From the NCBI GenBank assembly GCA_030628755.1, contig DAOVQH010000012.1:1-17130 (forward strand): DNA of 17,130 nucleotides, read 5' to 3'. Below the pieces are notes generated by a model that saw only the letters and a list, made by a program, of their open reading frames with translations, was not told the DNA's origin and ran no database searches. The stretch is from Candidatus Cloacimonadota bacterium. Its GTDB lineage: Bacteria; Cloacimonadota; Cloacimonadia; Cloacimonadales; TCS61. Positions 5,039-12,492 of this stretch are shown piece by piece (position 1 is the stretch's first letter; each line of letters opens with the position of its first letter). The position numbers were made by a program, and so were the translations under genes.

Positions 5039-6199
5039 ATGGAAATAGAAATAAAAAATAATAAAATAAAAGTTCCTTTAAAAGGTAAAGATTTGTGGAT
5101 ACATTACACACCAGATGAAGAAGTACGGCAAAGATATATCTGCCGTTTGGTAAATCATTATGGTTATTCCTTGGAACAAATGCAACAAGAAGTAACCGTT
5201 GCAGAAGATAATAAACGAGGAACCGGACGAGCAAAAGCTGATATTCTTATTTGGAAAACAAAAGAAGAAGTTGAAAAAAAACTACCGATTATTGTTGTGG
5301 AGTGCAAAGCTGATAATGTAACAATTGTTGAAGATGATTATTATCAAGGTTCACATTATGCCCATAATATAAAAGCACCTTTTTTTGTGACAACAAACCT
5401 GAAACAAACAAAAGTTTTTAAGATTAATTTAGATAGTTTATCTGATGATATTCTAACAGAAATTAGAGATATCCCTAAAGCATCAAAAGCAAACAACTCG
5501 AAAGAAATTGAAATGCTGTTTAAACAGGATAAAGTTTTTACTCGTAAAGAATTCACAAAACTATTGTCTAAGTGTCATAATATAATTAGGAATAATGATA
5601 AACTCTCCCCTGAAGCTGCTTTTGATGAGATCAGTAAAATTCTCTTTATTAAAATTCAATATGAAAAGAAAAATAATAAAAGACAAATATTTTCATTAGA
5701 AGAGGTTAAAAAAGATAAAGAAAGTTATGAAAAATACCGATCCAAAGAAGGATTACCATTCTATCAATTTTTATTTGAGCAAACTAAAGAAGAATTTAAA
5801 AAAGATAATTTATTTGAAGAAAATGAAATAATCAGAATTAGGGAAAACAGTTTTGAAGCTATTGTCAAAGAACTTGAGATTTTCAATCTTTCAGCAACAT
5901 CTAATGATGTTAAGGGAATTGCTTTTGAACAATTTCTTGGTAAAACATTTAGAGGAGAATTAGGACAGTTCTTTACACCAAGAAAAATTGTTAATTTTAT
6001 GGTTGATATATTGGATCCGGATGAATGTGAAATAATCTGCGATCCTTGTTGCGGAAGTGGTGGTTTCCTTATAAGAACTTTTGAATATGTAAGAAGCAAG
6101 ATCGAAAAAGAAATTCATAAAACAAAAGAAAAGATTAAACAAGAATTCTTCAATGAAGAATACGAAAAACTAACTGATTCTGGGAAAAAAAAAAATTGA
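5039..6199 (+). CDS. Restriction-modification subunit, N-terminal part: HsdR-N-like nuclease domain plus start of N6-adenine methylase (frameshifted)
   Basis: First part of a gene broken by an 11-A run. Residues 20-130 resemble the type I restriction N-terminal domain (HSDR_N_2): EEVRQRYICRLV, then AKADILIW and PIIVVECKADN, giving a PD-(D/E)XK site at Asp68, Glu88 and Lys90. A helical linker follows (about 170-290). The methylase begins with VKGIAFEQFLG, GELGQFFTPR (309-315) and the SAM-binding motif DPCCGSGGF (335-343). The frame ends at TGA 6197-6199, before the catalytic NPPF, so this product alone could not methylate. ATG 5039 is preferred to an upstream ATG at 4991 because GAGG (5030-5033) lies five bases before it and the first 16 codons look unlike the family. 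With one A fewer the full protein would be 750 residues. Domain order recalls type IIB/IIG enzymes such as BcgI-A. Confidence 0.8.
   Translation: MEIEIKNNKIKVPLKGKDLWIHYTPDEEVRQRYICRLVNHYGYSLEQMQQEVTVAEDNKRGTGRAKADILIWKTKEEVEKKLPIIVVECKADNVTIVEDDYYQGSHYAHNIKAPFFVTTNLKQTKVFKINLDSLSDDILTEIRDIPKASKANNSKEIEMLFKQDKVFTRKEFTKLLSKCHNIIRNNDKLSPEAAFDEISKILFIKIQYEKKNNKRQIFSLEEVKKDKESYEKYRSKEGLPFYQFLFEQTKEEFKKDNLFEENEIIRIRENSFEAIVKELEIFNLSATSNDVKGIAFEQFLGKTFRGELGQFFTPRKIVNFMVDILDPDECEIICDPCCGSGGFLIRTFEYVRSKIEKEIHKTKEKIKQEFFNEEYEKLTDSGKKKN
6185..6195 (+). other. 11-A homopolymer at the frameshift in the methylase gene
   Basis: Eleven consecutive A residues follow TGGG. Ten would keep one continuous reading frame (SGKKKIEGKVNKLF) from 5039 to 7292; eleven give KKKN-stop. 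Such tracts undergo replication slippage, RNA polymerase slippage and sequencing or assembly error. These are the three explanations. Confidence 0.9.
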
Positions 6200-7292
6200 A
6201 GGAAAAGTAAATAAACTTTTTATTCAATTAAATGATGAATTTAGTATAAATAAGAATAAAAGCAGATTAAAGATTCTTGCGGAAGATTGTATTTTTGGAA
6301 CAGATGCTAACCCACGAATGAGCAGAACTGCAAAAATGAATATGATAATGCACGGCGATGGTCACGGAGGAATTCATCACAACGATGGTCTTCTGAATGT
6401 AAACGGGATTTTTGAAAACCGGTTTGATGTAATCCTTACGAATCCTCCCTTTGGCTCTCGAGTAACAAAAAGCTTAAAAATAACAAAAGCAGATAAATCT
6501 ACAGATGAAGAAATTAAGATTTGTACAGATCGCTATGGTAAGGCGTACACCGAATCTTTGAAACAGGTAAATGACAACATTGGAAAATCTTTATTAAGCC
6601 TTTATGATACCGGCGATATGAGCGCTTTGACTGAAGTTCTGTTTATTGAAAGATGTTTGAAACTTCTCAAACCCGGAGGTAGAATGGGAATTGTTTTACC
6701 GGAAGGAGTTTTGAATAGTTCTAATCTTCAAAAAGTTAGAGATTATGTCGAAAGCAAAGCAAAGATAATTCTTATTACTTCCATTCCTCAAGACGTTTTT
6801 ATTGCTTCCGGATCAACTGTAAAACCGAGTTTGCTTTTCTTTAAGAAGTTTACAGATGAAGAAGCTAAGGAATGGGATAAAATAAAAGAGAATGCAGAAA
6901 AGAGTATTAATGAAAAATATGCATACCAAATAAACCCAATTAAAGAAAGATTATCTTTGAGAGGAAAAACTGCACCAAATAAAGACGAGAAAAGGGAATT
7001 AAAAAAACAATTAAAAGAACTTGAAAAGAAAATTGCTCAGGAAATTAGAGCAATTATAAAAAAAGAATTTGCTTATCCAATCCCGATTGCAGAAGTACAA
7101 AAAGCCGGGATCAGCACAACTGGAGCAGAAATTTTCAACGAGCTTGATCCTTTAGCTGAAGAATTCTCTGCTTACAGAAAAGAGAATAAACTTTGGAAAA
7201 ATATGGTCACTAAAATTGATTATGAAATAACAGATGAAGATAAATTGATTCGAATGGAAAATATTAGAGTTGAAAATGCAGCAACAAAGTAA
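6195..7292 (+). CDS. N6-adenine DNA methylase, C-terminal part (out of frame with the N-terminal part)
   Basis: Continuation of the HsdM-like methylase in the next frame. It opens with IEGKVNKLFIQLND and contains LKILAEDCIFGTDANPRMSRTAKMNMIMHGDGHGGI, typical of type I M subunits, then the catalytic motif NPPF (residues 468-471 of the restored protein), LKLLKPGGRMGIVLPEGVL, and a charged helical tail (RELKKQLKELEKKIAQEIRAI). It would transfer methyl from SAM to adenine N6, with the site chosen by the S subunit downstream. The first ATG in this frame is 6318, which lies after the GTDANP block and has no good ribosome-binding site, so independent translation would give a defective protein. Slippage at the A-tract or a corrected base is needed for function. 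The 3' end overlaps hsdS by 17 bases. Confidence 0.82.
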   Translation: MEGKVNKLFIQLNDEFSINKNKSRLKILAEDCIFGTDANPRMSRTAKMNMIMHGDGHGGIHHNDGLLNVNGIFENRFDVILTNPPFGSRVTKSLKITKADKSTDEEIKICTDRYGKAYTESLKQVNDNIGKSLLSLYDTGDMSALTEVLFIERCLKLLKPGGRMGIVLPEGVLNSSNLQKVRDYVESKAKIILITSIPQDVFIASGSTVKPSLLFFKKFTDEEAKEWDKIKENAEKSINEKYAYQINPIKERLSLRGKTAPNKDEKRELKKQLKELEKKIAQEIRAIIKKEFAYPIPIAEVQKAGISTTGAEIFNELDPLAEEFSAYRKENKLWKNMVTKIDYEITDEDKLIRMENIRVENAATK

Positions 7293-8628
7293 TTTCTTAA
7301 GAGAAATCAAATATACTGATTTAGACAAATGGTATGTTAGTTTCTATATAAATCCATTTTCTCTAACAAGTATTTATCCTTTAGTAAAATTATACAAACT
7401 CATAAAGCCAGAAAAATTTAGAATTGCAAAAAAAGAATATAAAGGAAAAACTTCAATTGTTTCAAAAATTAGTTTTTCTGATGGACTGATTCATTTACGA
7501 CCTAAAAGAAAAACAGGAATGGATTTATATAAATTAGATAAAAATCATTTGTTGGTTTCAAAGATAAATTTTCATCAAGGAGCTGTTGCTATTAATAAAA
7601 TTAATAAATTAGTATGTTCAACACATTACCAGCCGTATAAAATTGACTATTCCAATGTAACCGGAGATTATCTAATTCTTGCATTACGATCAAAGAGATT
7701 TAAAGAATTCATCAAATATTTAAGAGCTGATGGAATAAAAAATGAAGCAACATTTGATTTTATAGGAAACTTACAAATCCCACTTCCTCCAATCCTTATT
7801 CAAAAAAGATTATTGAAACATTATAACCAAAAAATCTCGAATGCAGAAGAATTTGAAATAGAATCGAATGAGATTGAAAAGAATATTCAAAAGTATTTAT
7901 TTGAAGTTTTGGGGATTAAATTTTCTGAAAAAGAAAATGAAAACAAAATTTTCAAGTTAATAGATTTTAAAGATGTTGAAAGATGGTCTGTTGATTATCT
8001 CTCTAATTTAAATACAATAAAAGAGATGCTTCAAGGAAAATTTGAACCCATTAAATTTGGAGAATTAATTAATTCTTTTCAATATGGATTATCTGAGAAA
8101 TCAAAAAAAGAACCAGTTGGATTCCCAATGCTTAGAATGAGTAATATATACGATAGCGAAACAGTTTTAGATGATTTAAAATATGTGAAAATTGAAGAAA
8201 ACACATTCAAGAAATACCGATTGGAGAAAGGTGATTTACTATTTAATAGAACTAATAGTAAAGAACTTGTTGGAAAAACTTCAATATTTGTATCAGATGA
8301 AGATTACACATTTGCGTCCTATATTATACGTGTGAAATTGAATAAAGAAAAAGTTGATATTAACTATATTAACTTTCTTTTTAATTCTAAAATTCTTCAA
8401 ATTCAAAAAGATATGATTAGCAGACAAATTTTAGGTCAAGCAAATATCAATTCTATAGAAATGCAGAACTTTCTTTTTCCAATACCTCCTCTTGAAATCC
8501 AAAAAGAAATCACTGAGACAGTTCAAAAGATGAAATCTAAAATCAAGAAGCTTAGAAAACAGGCAGAAGCAAATCGGAAACATGCAATCAAAGACTTTGA
8601 AAAGGAGATTTTTTCCGATGAAAATTAA
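7276..8628 (+). CDS. hsdS: Type I-like specificity subunit (HsdS) with two target-recognition domains
   Basis: DNA-recognition partner of the methylase. The 450 residues show an internal duplication: IKYTDLDKWYVSFY (about 11) against IDFKDVERWSVDYL (about 230), and IPLPPILIQKRLLKHYNQKI (about 170) against FPIPPLEIQKEITETVQKM (about 395). This gives two TRDs, each followed by a helical spacer that sets the distance between half-sites. The two TRDs differ in sequence, so a bipartite asymmetric target is expected. ATG 7276 is chosen (GAG at 7267-7269); a TTG at 7270 would add two residues. The start overlaps the methylase by 17 bases and the end overlaps the ATPase gene by 11, so it is translationally coupled on both sides. 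It appears intact. Confidence 0.87.
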   Translation: MQQQSNFLREIKYTDLDKWYVSFYINPFSLTSIYPLVKLYKLIKPEKFRIAKKEYKGKTSIVSKISFSDGLIHLRPKRKTGMDLYKLDKNHLLVSKINFHQGAVAINKINKLVCSTHYQPYKIDYSNVTGDYLILALRSKRFKEFIKYLRADGIKNEATFDFIGNLQIPLPPILIQKRLLKHYNQKISNAEEFEIESNEIEKNIQKYLFEVLGIKFSEKENENKIFKLIDFKDVERWSVDYLSNLNTIKEMLQGKFEPIKFGELINSFQYGLSEKSKKEPVGFPMLRMSNIYDSETVLDDLKYVKIEENTFKKYRLEKGDLLFNRTNSKELVGKTSIFVSDEDYTFASYIIRVKLNKEKVDINYINFLFNSKILQIQKDMISRQILGQANINSIEMQNFLFPIPPLEIQKEITETVQKMKSKIKKLRKQAEANRKHAIKDFEKEIFSDEN

Positions 8629-10042
8629 AGAACTTTGGATAGAAAATTATAAACTACTTCAGGATTTTCATATTGATTTTGAAAGTCAAACAACTGTTAT
8701 AATCGGTAAAAATGGTTCTGGAAAATCAACAATTATAGAAATTATCTCACAAATATTTTTAGATTTATATACACATTTCGTTCTTCAGAAAGGAAAGAAA
8801 CCGGAAGTATTCTTTAAATTAAAATACGATATTGAATATGAATCCAATACTTATGAAATTTATATTACTTCAAGAAAAAGCACGAAAGAATATTATGAAA
8901 TTGTTTTAAAGAAAGAAAAGGAAACTGGTAAAAAGTATTCAAAAGCAGAAATCGAAAAAGAGTTTATTCTTGGTTACAAAAGTATTTTTCCTCAAAATGT
9001 TGTTGTTTATTACTCCGGTATTTCTGAAATTCTGAAAACATTATTTGAAGATTTTCTTAATGAACATATTGTTGGAAGTTTGGATGGTGAAAAAGACATC
9101 AAACAACCATTCTATTATTTTGACTCTAAAAACTTTGGAGCTATACTTATTGGTCTGCTGAGTTTTCAATATGGAGATATTCCTGAAATTTTAAAAACTC
9201 GCTTTGAAATTGAAAGTTTTAAAGAAATAAAAATTACCCTTAAAAAACCAAAATGGGCAAAAAACGAGGACTATTGGGGAGCGAAAGGAGATTTGCTTAC
9301 TTTTCTTCAGCGTTTGCGTGATGCCTCAATTGAAAAGAATAAATCTCAAGATGAGATTTCTTATACTTTTGTGAACAAAGAACAACTTGAAGAAGTCTGG
9401 GAATTTTACGGTGAAGAAAAAGGGCTTTTTAAATATCTTACTTCTCTTCAATTCAATGGATTAATCAAAGACATTGAAATTATCCTTAATAAGGATAATG
9501 AACTTATTTCATACAAACAACTGAGTGAAGGAGAAAAACAATATCTGATAACTTGGGGAATGAAAGAACTTCTTGCAACTCAGAATTCTTTGTTCCTTTT
9601 TGATGAACCTGATACTTATCTTCATCCTCAATGGCAAAGAGAATATGTTGAAATTCTAAAACCTGAAGAAAAAGGGTTGGTTAATTTTTTAATTATGACA
9701 CATTCAGTAAATATCATTTCTGGCTTGAAAGAAGGACAATTAAAAGTAATTCAAAATATTGATGGAAGAGCTTGTCTTAAAGAAATTAGCTTTAAGCATT
9801 ACGGAAAGCCAGTAGATTTGTTGTTAATTGATTTCTTTGACTTTGATGGGCTAAGAAATATTGATGTCGAGAATAAATTTAGAGAATTAAGGTTACTGAT
9901 ATCAGAGAATAAATACAAAACTGATGAATACAATAAGCTTTTTGACGAAATGGTAGAATTAATCGGTAAAGATGATTTGGATTTAATTACTCTCAAAATG
10001 GAAATTGCAAGAAAAGAGAAGCAGAATGAGAAAGATAAATAA
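8618..10042 (+). CDS. PtuA-like / restriction-associated AAA ATPase (ABC-type, SMC-like head)
   Basis: ATPase of the group that partners HNH nucleases in Septu and retron Ec78-type defence and is also found beside restriction systems. In 474 residues it has an N-terminal strand pair (MKIKELWIENYKLLQDFHIDF), Walker A GKNGSGKST (30-38), a long middle insertion of about 260 residues where SMC proteins have a coiled coil, signature LSEGEKQ (302-308), Walker B LFLFDEPDTYLHP (Asp329-Glu330) and a switch His362 in IMTHS. No TOPRIM nuclease domain follows, so it is not a full OLD protein. ATG 8618 is chosen because AAGGAG lies at 8602-8607, ten bases upstream, and the conserved fold begins there. The start overlaps hsdS and the end overlaps the HNH gene by 17 bases. 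The Septu assignment rests on the pair; the closest subfamily is uncertain. Confidence 0.82.
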   Translation: MKIKELWIENYKLLQDFHIDFESQTTVIIGKNGSGKSTIIEIISQIFLDLYTHFVLQKGKKPEVFFKLKYDIEYESNTYEIYITSRKSTKEYYEIVLKKEKETGKKYSKAEIEKEFILGYKSIFPQNVVVYYSGISEILKTLFEDFLNEHIVGSLDGEKDIKQPFYYFDSKNFGAILIGLLSFQYGDIPEILKTRFEIESFKEIKITLKKPKWAKNEDYWGAKGDLLTFLQRLRDASIEKNKSQDEISYTFVNKEQLEEVWEFYGEEKGLFKYLTSLQFNGLIKDIEIILNKDNELISYKQLSEGEKQYLITWGMKELLATQNSLFLFDEPDTYLHPQWQREYVEILKPEEKGLVNFLIMTHSVNIISGLKEGQLKVIQNIDGRACLKEISFKHYGKPVDLLLIDFFDFDGLRNIDVENKFRELRLLISENKYKTDEYNKLFDEMVELIGKDDLDLITLKMEIARKEKQNEKDK

Positions 10043-10631
10043 ACAAGAACCAATAGAATCATTTATAAAACTTTCTTTAGATTATCGTTATTCCAATTGG
10101 GAAGATTTTGTCATAAAACAACATAATGTGTTTGAAGAATCAAGATTAACCATATTAATCGATGAACAATGTTGTTTATGTGGTTATACAGAGCTTCAAA
10201 TTGATAATGAGAGGAAAAATCATATTGATCATTTTCGAAAAAAATCATTATTCCCTAAGTTAACTTTTGATTGGAATAATTTTATAGTTGCAAAGACAGA
10301 TGACGATTTTGGTGCAAAGTATAAAGATAATAAATATAAAATTAAAAAAGAAGAATATGATCGAATTTTCAATCCAGTTGTAGATAACGTTCAAGATTAT
10401 CTAGAATATAATCTTTGGGGAGAAATTAAACCAAAAAATGGAATATCAGAAAATATTAAATCTAAAGCAGATAAAACAATTAAAGCATTCAATTTAAATC
10501 ATAATTCATTAAAACATAGAAGACAAAATTTAATAAAGCAAATAAATGCTTGTTGCGAATATTCGAAAGAAGAGATGCATAGCTTTTTTGAAAATTGTGG
10601 ATTCAAAAGTTTGCTTGAACAATACTGTTAA
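10026..10631 (+). CDS. PtuB-like HNH endonuclease (TIGR02646-related)
   Basis: Likely nuclease effector working with the ATPase upstream. The 201 residues carry a Cys pair in QCCLCGY (Cys49 and Cys52), the beta-beta-alpha-metal core NHIDHFRKKS (His66, Asp68, His69), LTFDWNNF (Asn85), and DFGAKYKDN (95-102). In many members the last block is a second Cys pair with CNxxK. Here the cysteines are absent and an FGAxxK form is present, as I recall for retron Ec78-type PtuB relatives. ATG 10026 (AGAG seven to eight bases upstream) gives a 17-base overlap with the ATPase gene; a TTG at 10005 would add seven residues. The C-terminal 90 residues are helical and not recognised. Target (invading DNA, tRNA or other nucleic acid) cannot be inferred. 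Confidence 0.78.
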   Translation: MRKINKQEPIESFIKLSLDYRYSNWEDFVIKQHNVFEESRLTILIDEQCCLCGYTELQIDNERKNHIDHFRKKSLFPKLTFDWNNFIVAKTDDDFGAKYKDNKYKIKKEEYDRIFNPVVDNVQDYLEYNLWGEIKPKNGISENIKSKADKTIKAFNLNHNSLKHRRQNLIKQINACCEYSKEEMHSFFENCGFKSLLEQYC

Positions 10632-10701
10632 TTATTCCCATAACAAATCTGTCCACAAAAGGATTCGTGGCAGCAGCAAACCATTATAAAATGGAGAAAT
10701 T

Positions 10702-11286
10702 ATGCTGAAAAAAGGAATTTTCTGTCTGGAAGGATTATGGTATGAAGATCTGCGGAAGAGGTCTACTGTTGAACCGATTTTACACCTTTTGGAATTGAAT
10801 TCTGAAGTTCCCTATTTACATTCAGATTGTGCAACTATCGAGGAGTTCAAATTTTATATAGAAAAATGGATTCAGAAAAAGTATGTCAGATACCCGATTT
10901 TGTATCTTGCTTTCCATGGTTTGAAAAATGGTTTGTTGATAAATAATAAATTATTTACTTTGGATGAATTCAGTGAGCTCTTAAAAGGAAAATGTAGAAA
11001 TAGAATAATTGTGTTCGCTTCTTGTAGTACGATAAGTACAAATAAGCATAACCTTAATAAATTTCTTATTAAAACAAATGCGCTGGCTATCTGTGGCTAT
11101 AAGCTTATTGTTCCCTGGATATCATCGACCGCTTTTGAACTGACGTTACTGGCAACCATGCAGGGTAATGTGTTCGATGGACGAGGAATTGACGCAATTT
11201 ATAAGAAGGTTAACAAAGTGGTAAAAATGTTTAGAGAAATAGATTTTTTAATGGTTACAGTTAAACAACTGCCTAAGACTAAATAG
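10702..11286 (+). CDS. Caspase-like (CHAT/DUF6642-type) protein
   Basis: A 194-residue protein with the layout of a small clan CD cysteine peptidase: the strand YPILYLAFHG with His72-Gly73, then NRIIVFASCSTIST with Cys108 at the end of the next core strand. This is the His-Gly/Cys dyad order of caspases and CHAT proteases. Blocks GIFCLEGLWYEDL, STVEPILHLLE and TNALAICGYKLIVPWISSTAFEL agree with what I remember of the DUF6642 family, which I cannot check here. It has no signal peptide and no fused sensor domain, so it would be cytoplasmic and need a partner or small signal for activation. Start: GGAG (10693-10696) five bases before the ATG. It lies 70 bases after the HNH gene in the same direction. 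Protease activity and membership of the defence operon are inferences. Confidence 0.62.
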   Translation: MLKKGIFCLEGLWYEDLRKRSTVEPILHLLELNSEVPYLHSDCATIEEFKFYIEKWIQKKYVRYPILYLAFHGLKNGLLINNKLFTLDEFSELLKGKCRNRIIVFASCSTISTNKHNLNKFLIKTNALAICGYKLIVPWISSTAFELTLLATMQGNVFDGRGIDAIYKKVNKVVKMFREIDFLMVTVKQLPKTK

Positions 11287-11312
11287 CCCTTTTCAAAATT
11301 AATAGATTAGCA

Positions 11313-12167
11313 TTATATCAAATAATCAATATCGTTTTCAATTTCTTTATATGTTTCTTTGAAAATTTTTTGCAGAGCTTTCTTTTGAATCTGTCGTACG
11401 CGTTCACGGGAAAGTCCTAATTCTTCTCCGATCTGAGCAAAATTCTTGCTTTTATCACCTTCCAGGCCAAAGTATTGTTTCACTATATATGCATCTCTGG
11501 GAGGTAATTTATTAATGGATTCTTCAATACTATCTTTTACTTTTTCTCTGTAATAAAGTGTTTTTGGATCGATTGTTTTTGTGTCTTCAAGAAAATTATT
11601 TAGAGAGACTCTTTCATGTTTTTTAGTGAAACTTTTACTATCCAGGGAAAGTGTATTGATTCTTTGTTTGCTGATTTTATCTATAACCTTTTTATCCAGA
11701 TGAGTCAGTTCGGATATCTCTTCAACCGAAGCCTTATGTCCGGTTTCACTGAAAACTTTTTCCTGAGCAATTTTGATTTTACTTGCTATGTTAGATTTTC
11801 CTAAGGGCATTCTAATAAGCGAAGTCTTTTCAGCTAAAGCAAATAAAATTTTCTGTTTTATCCACCATACAGCATAGGATATAAGTTTATTGTGCATTTC
11901 AGGCTCAAATTTTTCAATGGCTTTGATCAAGCCCATATTACCCTCACTTATAAGTTCAGCAAGGGATAATCCGCGATTTTGGTAGCGAGCTGCAATTTTA
12001 ACAACAAATTTCAAATTTGCAGTAACAAGCTTATCAATTGCTTTCTTATCACCCTTTTTTGCTTTAATGGCAAGTTCTTCTTCTTCTTCTCTTGTTAGAG
12101 GTTCTATGTTTGCGATTTCGTTGAGATAATTTTGTAGAGCTTTGTCATCAAAAACATTTTCTACCAT
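11313..12167 (-). CDS. RpoD/SigA-type RNA polymerase sigma factor, short form
   Basis: Directs RNA polymerase to promoters. The 284 residues lack region 1.1 and begin with region 1.2 (LQNYLNEIANIEPLTREEEEELA). Region 2 follows (NLKFVVKIAARYQNRGLSLAELISEGNMGLIKAIEKFEP and ISYAVWWIKQKI, with the -10-melting aromatics), then IRMPLGK, region 3 with an HTH-like segment (145-170), and region 4.2 (FAQIGEELGLSRERVRQIQKKAL, about 243-265) for -35 binding. The short form resembles the primary sigma of Bacteroidetes-like phyla, but MHNKLISYAVWW departs from the usual FxTYAxWWI, so it may be an alternative group 2 sigma. AAAGGG at 12173-12178 overlaps the stop of the upstream MerR-type gene. It is the last gene of the minus-strand operon and converges on the caspase-like gene with 26 bases between. 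Confidence 0.9.
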   Translation of the reverse strand: MVENVFDDKALQNYLNEIANIEPLTREEEEELAIKAKKGDKKAIDKLVTANLKFVVKIAARYQNRGLSLAELISEGNMGLIKAIEKFEPEMHNKLISYAVWWIKQKILFALAEKTSLIRMPLGKSNIASKIKIAQEKVFSETGHKASVEEISELTHLDKKVIDKISKQRINTLSLDSKSFTKKHERVSLNNFLEDTKTIDPKTLYYREKVKDSIEESINKLPPRDAYIVKQYFGLEGDKSKNFAQIGEELGLSRERVRQIQKKALQKIFKETYKEIENDIDYLI

Positions 12168-12176
12168 ATTTACCCT

Positions 12177-12479
12177 TTAAACCTGGAATTCGCTTTTGTG
12201 GTCATAAATAAAATCCAGAAGTTCATCATCTGACATCTTCAGTTTTTTTGCAAGTGAGAATACTATCTTGACACCGGAAAGGTTCATTCCGATTTCCTGG
12301 GTCAAAGTAATGATTATGGTAATTTTTGTCACATCATTTTTTGAAAACAATCTTGTATCATGCTCTGATCTCTGGGGTTTTATCAAGTGTTTTCTTTCAT
12401 ACATTCTTATGGTTTGATCATGAATGCCGAGTTTTTTTGCTACTTCACCTATTAGGAACTGGTTCTCTCTTTTTATCAT
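12177..12479 (-). CDS. MerR-family regulator resembling heat-shock repressor HspR
   Basis: A 100-residue DNA-binding protein. The N-terminal winged helix reads FLIGEVAKKLGIHDQTIRMYERKHLIKPQRS (8-38), RLFSKNDVTKI, then TLTQEIGMNLSGVKIVFSL (58-76). The LTQE-G-NL-GVK segment is the hallmark of HspR, which represses dnaK and clpB operons with DnaK as co-repressor. It has no metal-binding cysteines and no long effector domain. Start: ATG 12479, with AGAGGG at 12484-12489 four bases upstream. An upstream ATG (12512) would overlap the peptidase gene and adds eleven residues that look unlike the family. The gene lies 13 bases after the peptidase and 9 before the sigma gene. The link to a sigma gene suggests a stress circuit, which is inference. 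Confidence 0.8.
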   Translation of the reverse strand: MIKRENQFLIGEVAKKLGIHDQTIRMYERKHLIKPQRSEHDTRLFSKNDVTKITIIITLTQEIGMNLSGVKIVFSLAKKLKMSDDELLDFIYDHKSEFQV

Positions 12480-12492
12480 GATACCCTCTTTT

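Noticed and set aside
3510..7292. FokI-like nuclease and HsdM-like methylase as a proven cognate restriction pair
   Set aside because: They are 158 bases apart with no overlap, the recognition module is unknown, and the methylase already has its own nuclease domain and S subunit.
8618..10042. OLD-family nuclease
   Set aside because: The ATPase head is complete but no TOPRIM acidic motifs follow Walker B or the H-switch.
10632..10701. Terminator between the HNH and caspase-like genes
   Set aside because: Only four- to five-base stems (CCAC/GTGG, CCATT/AATGG) and no T-run.
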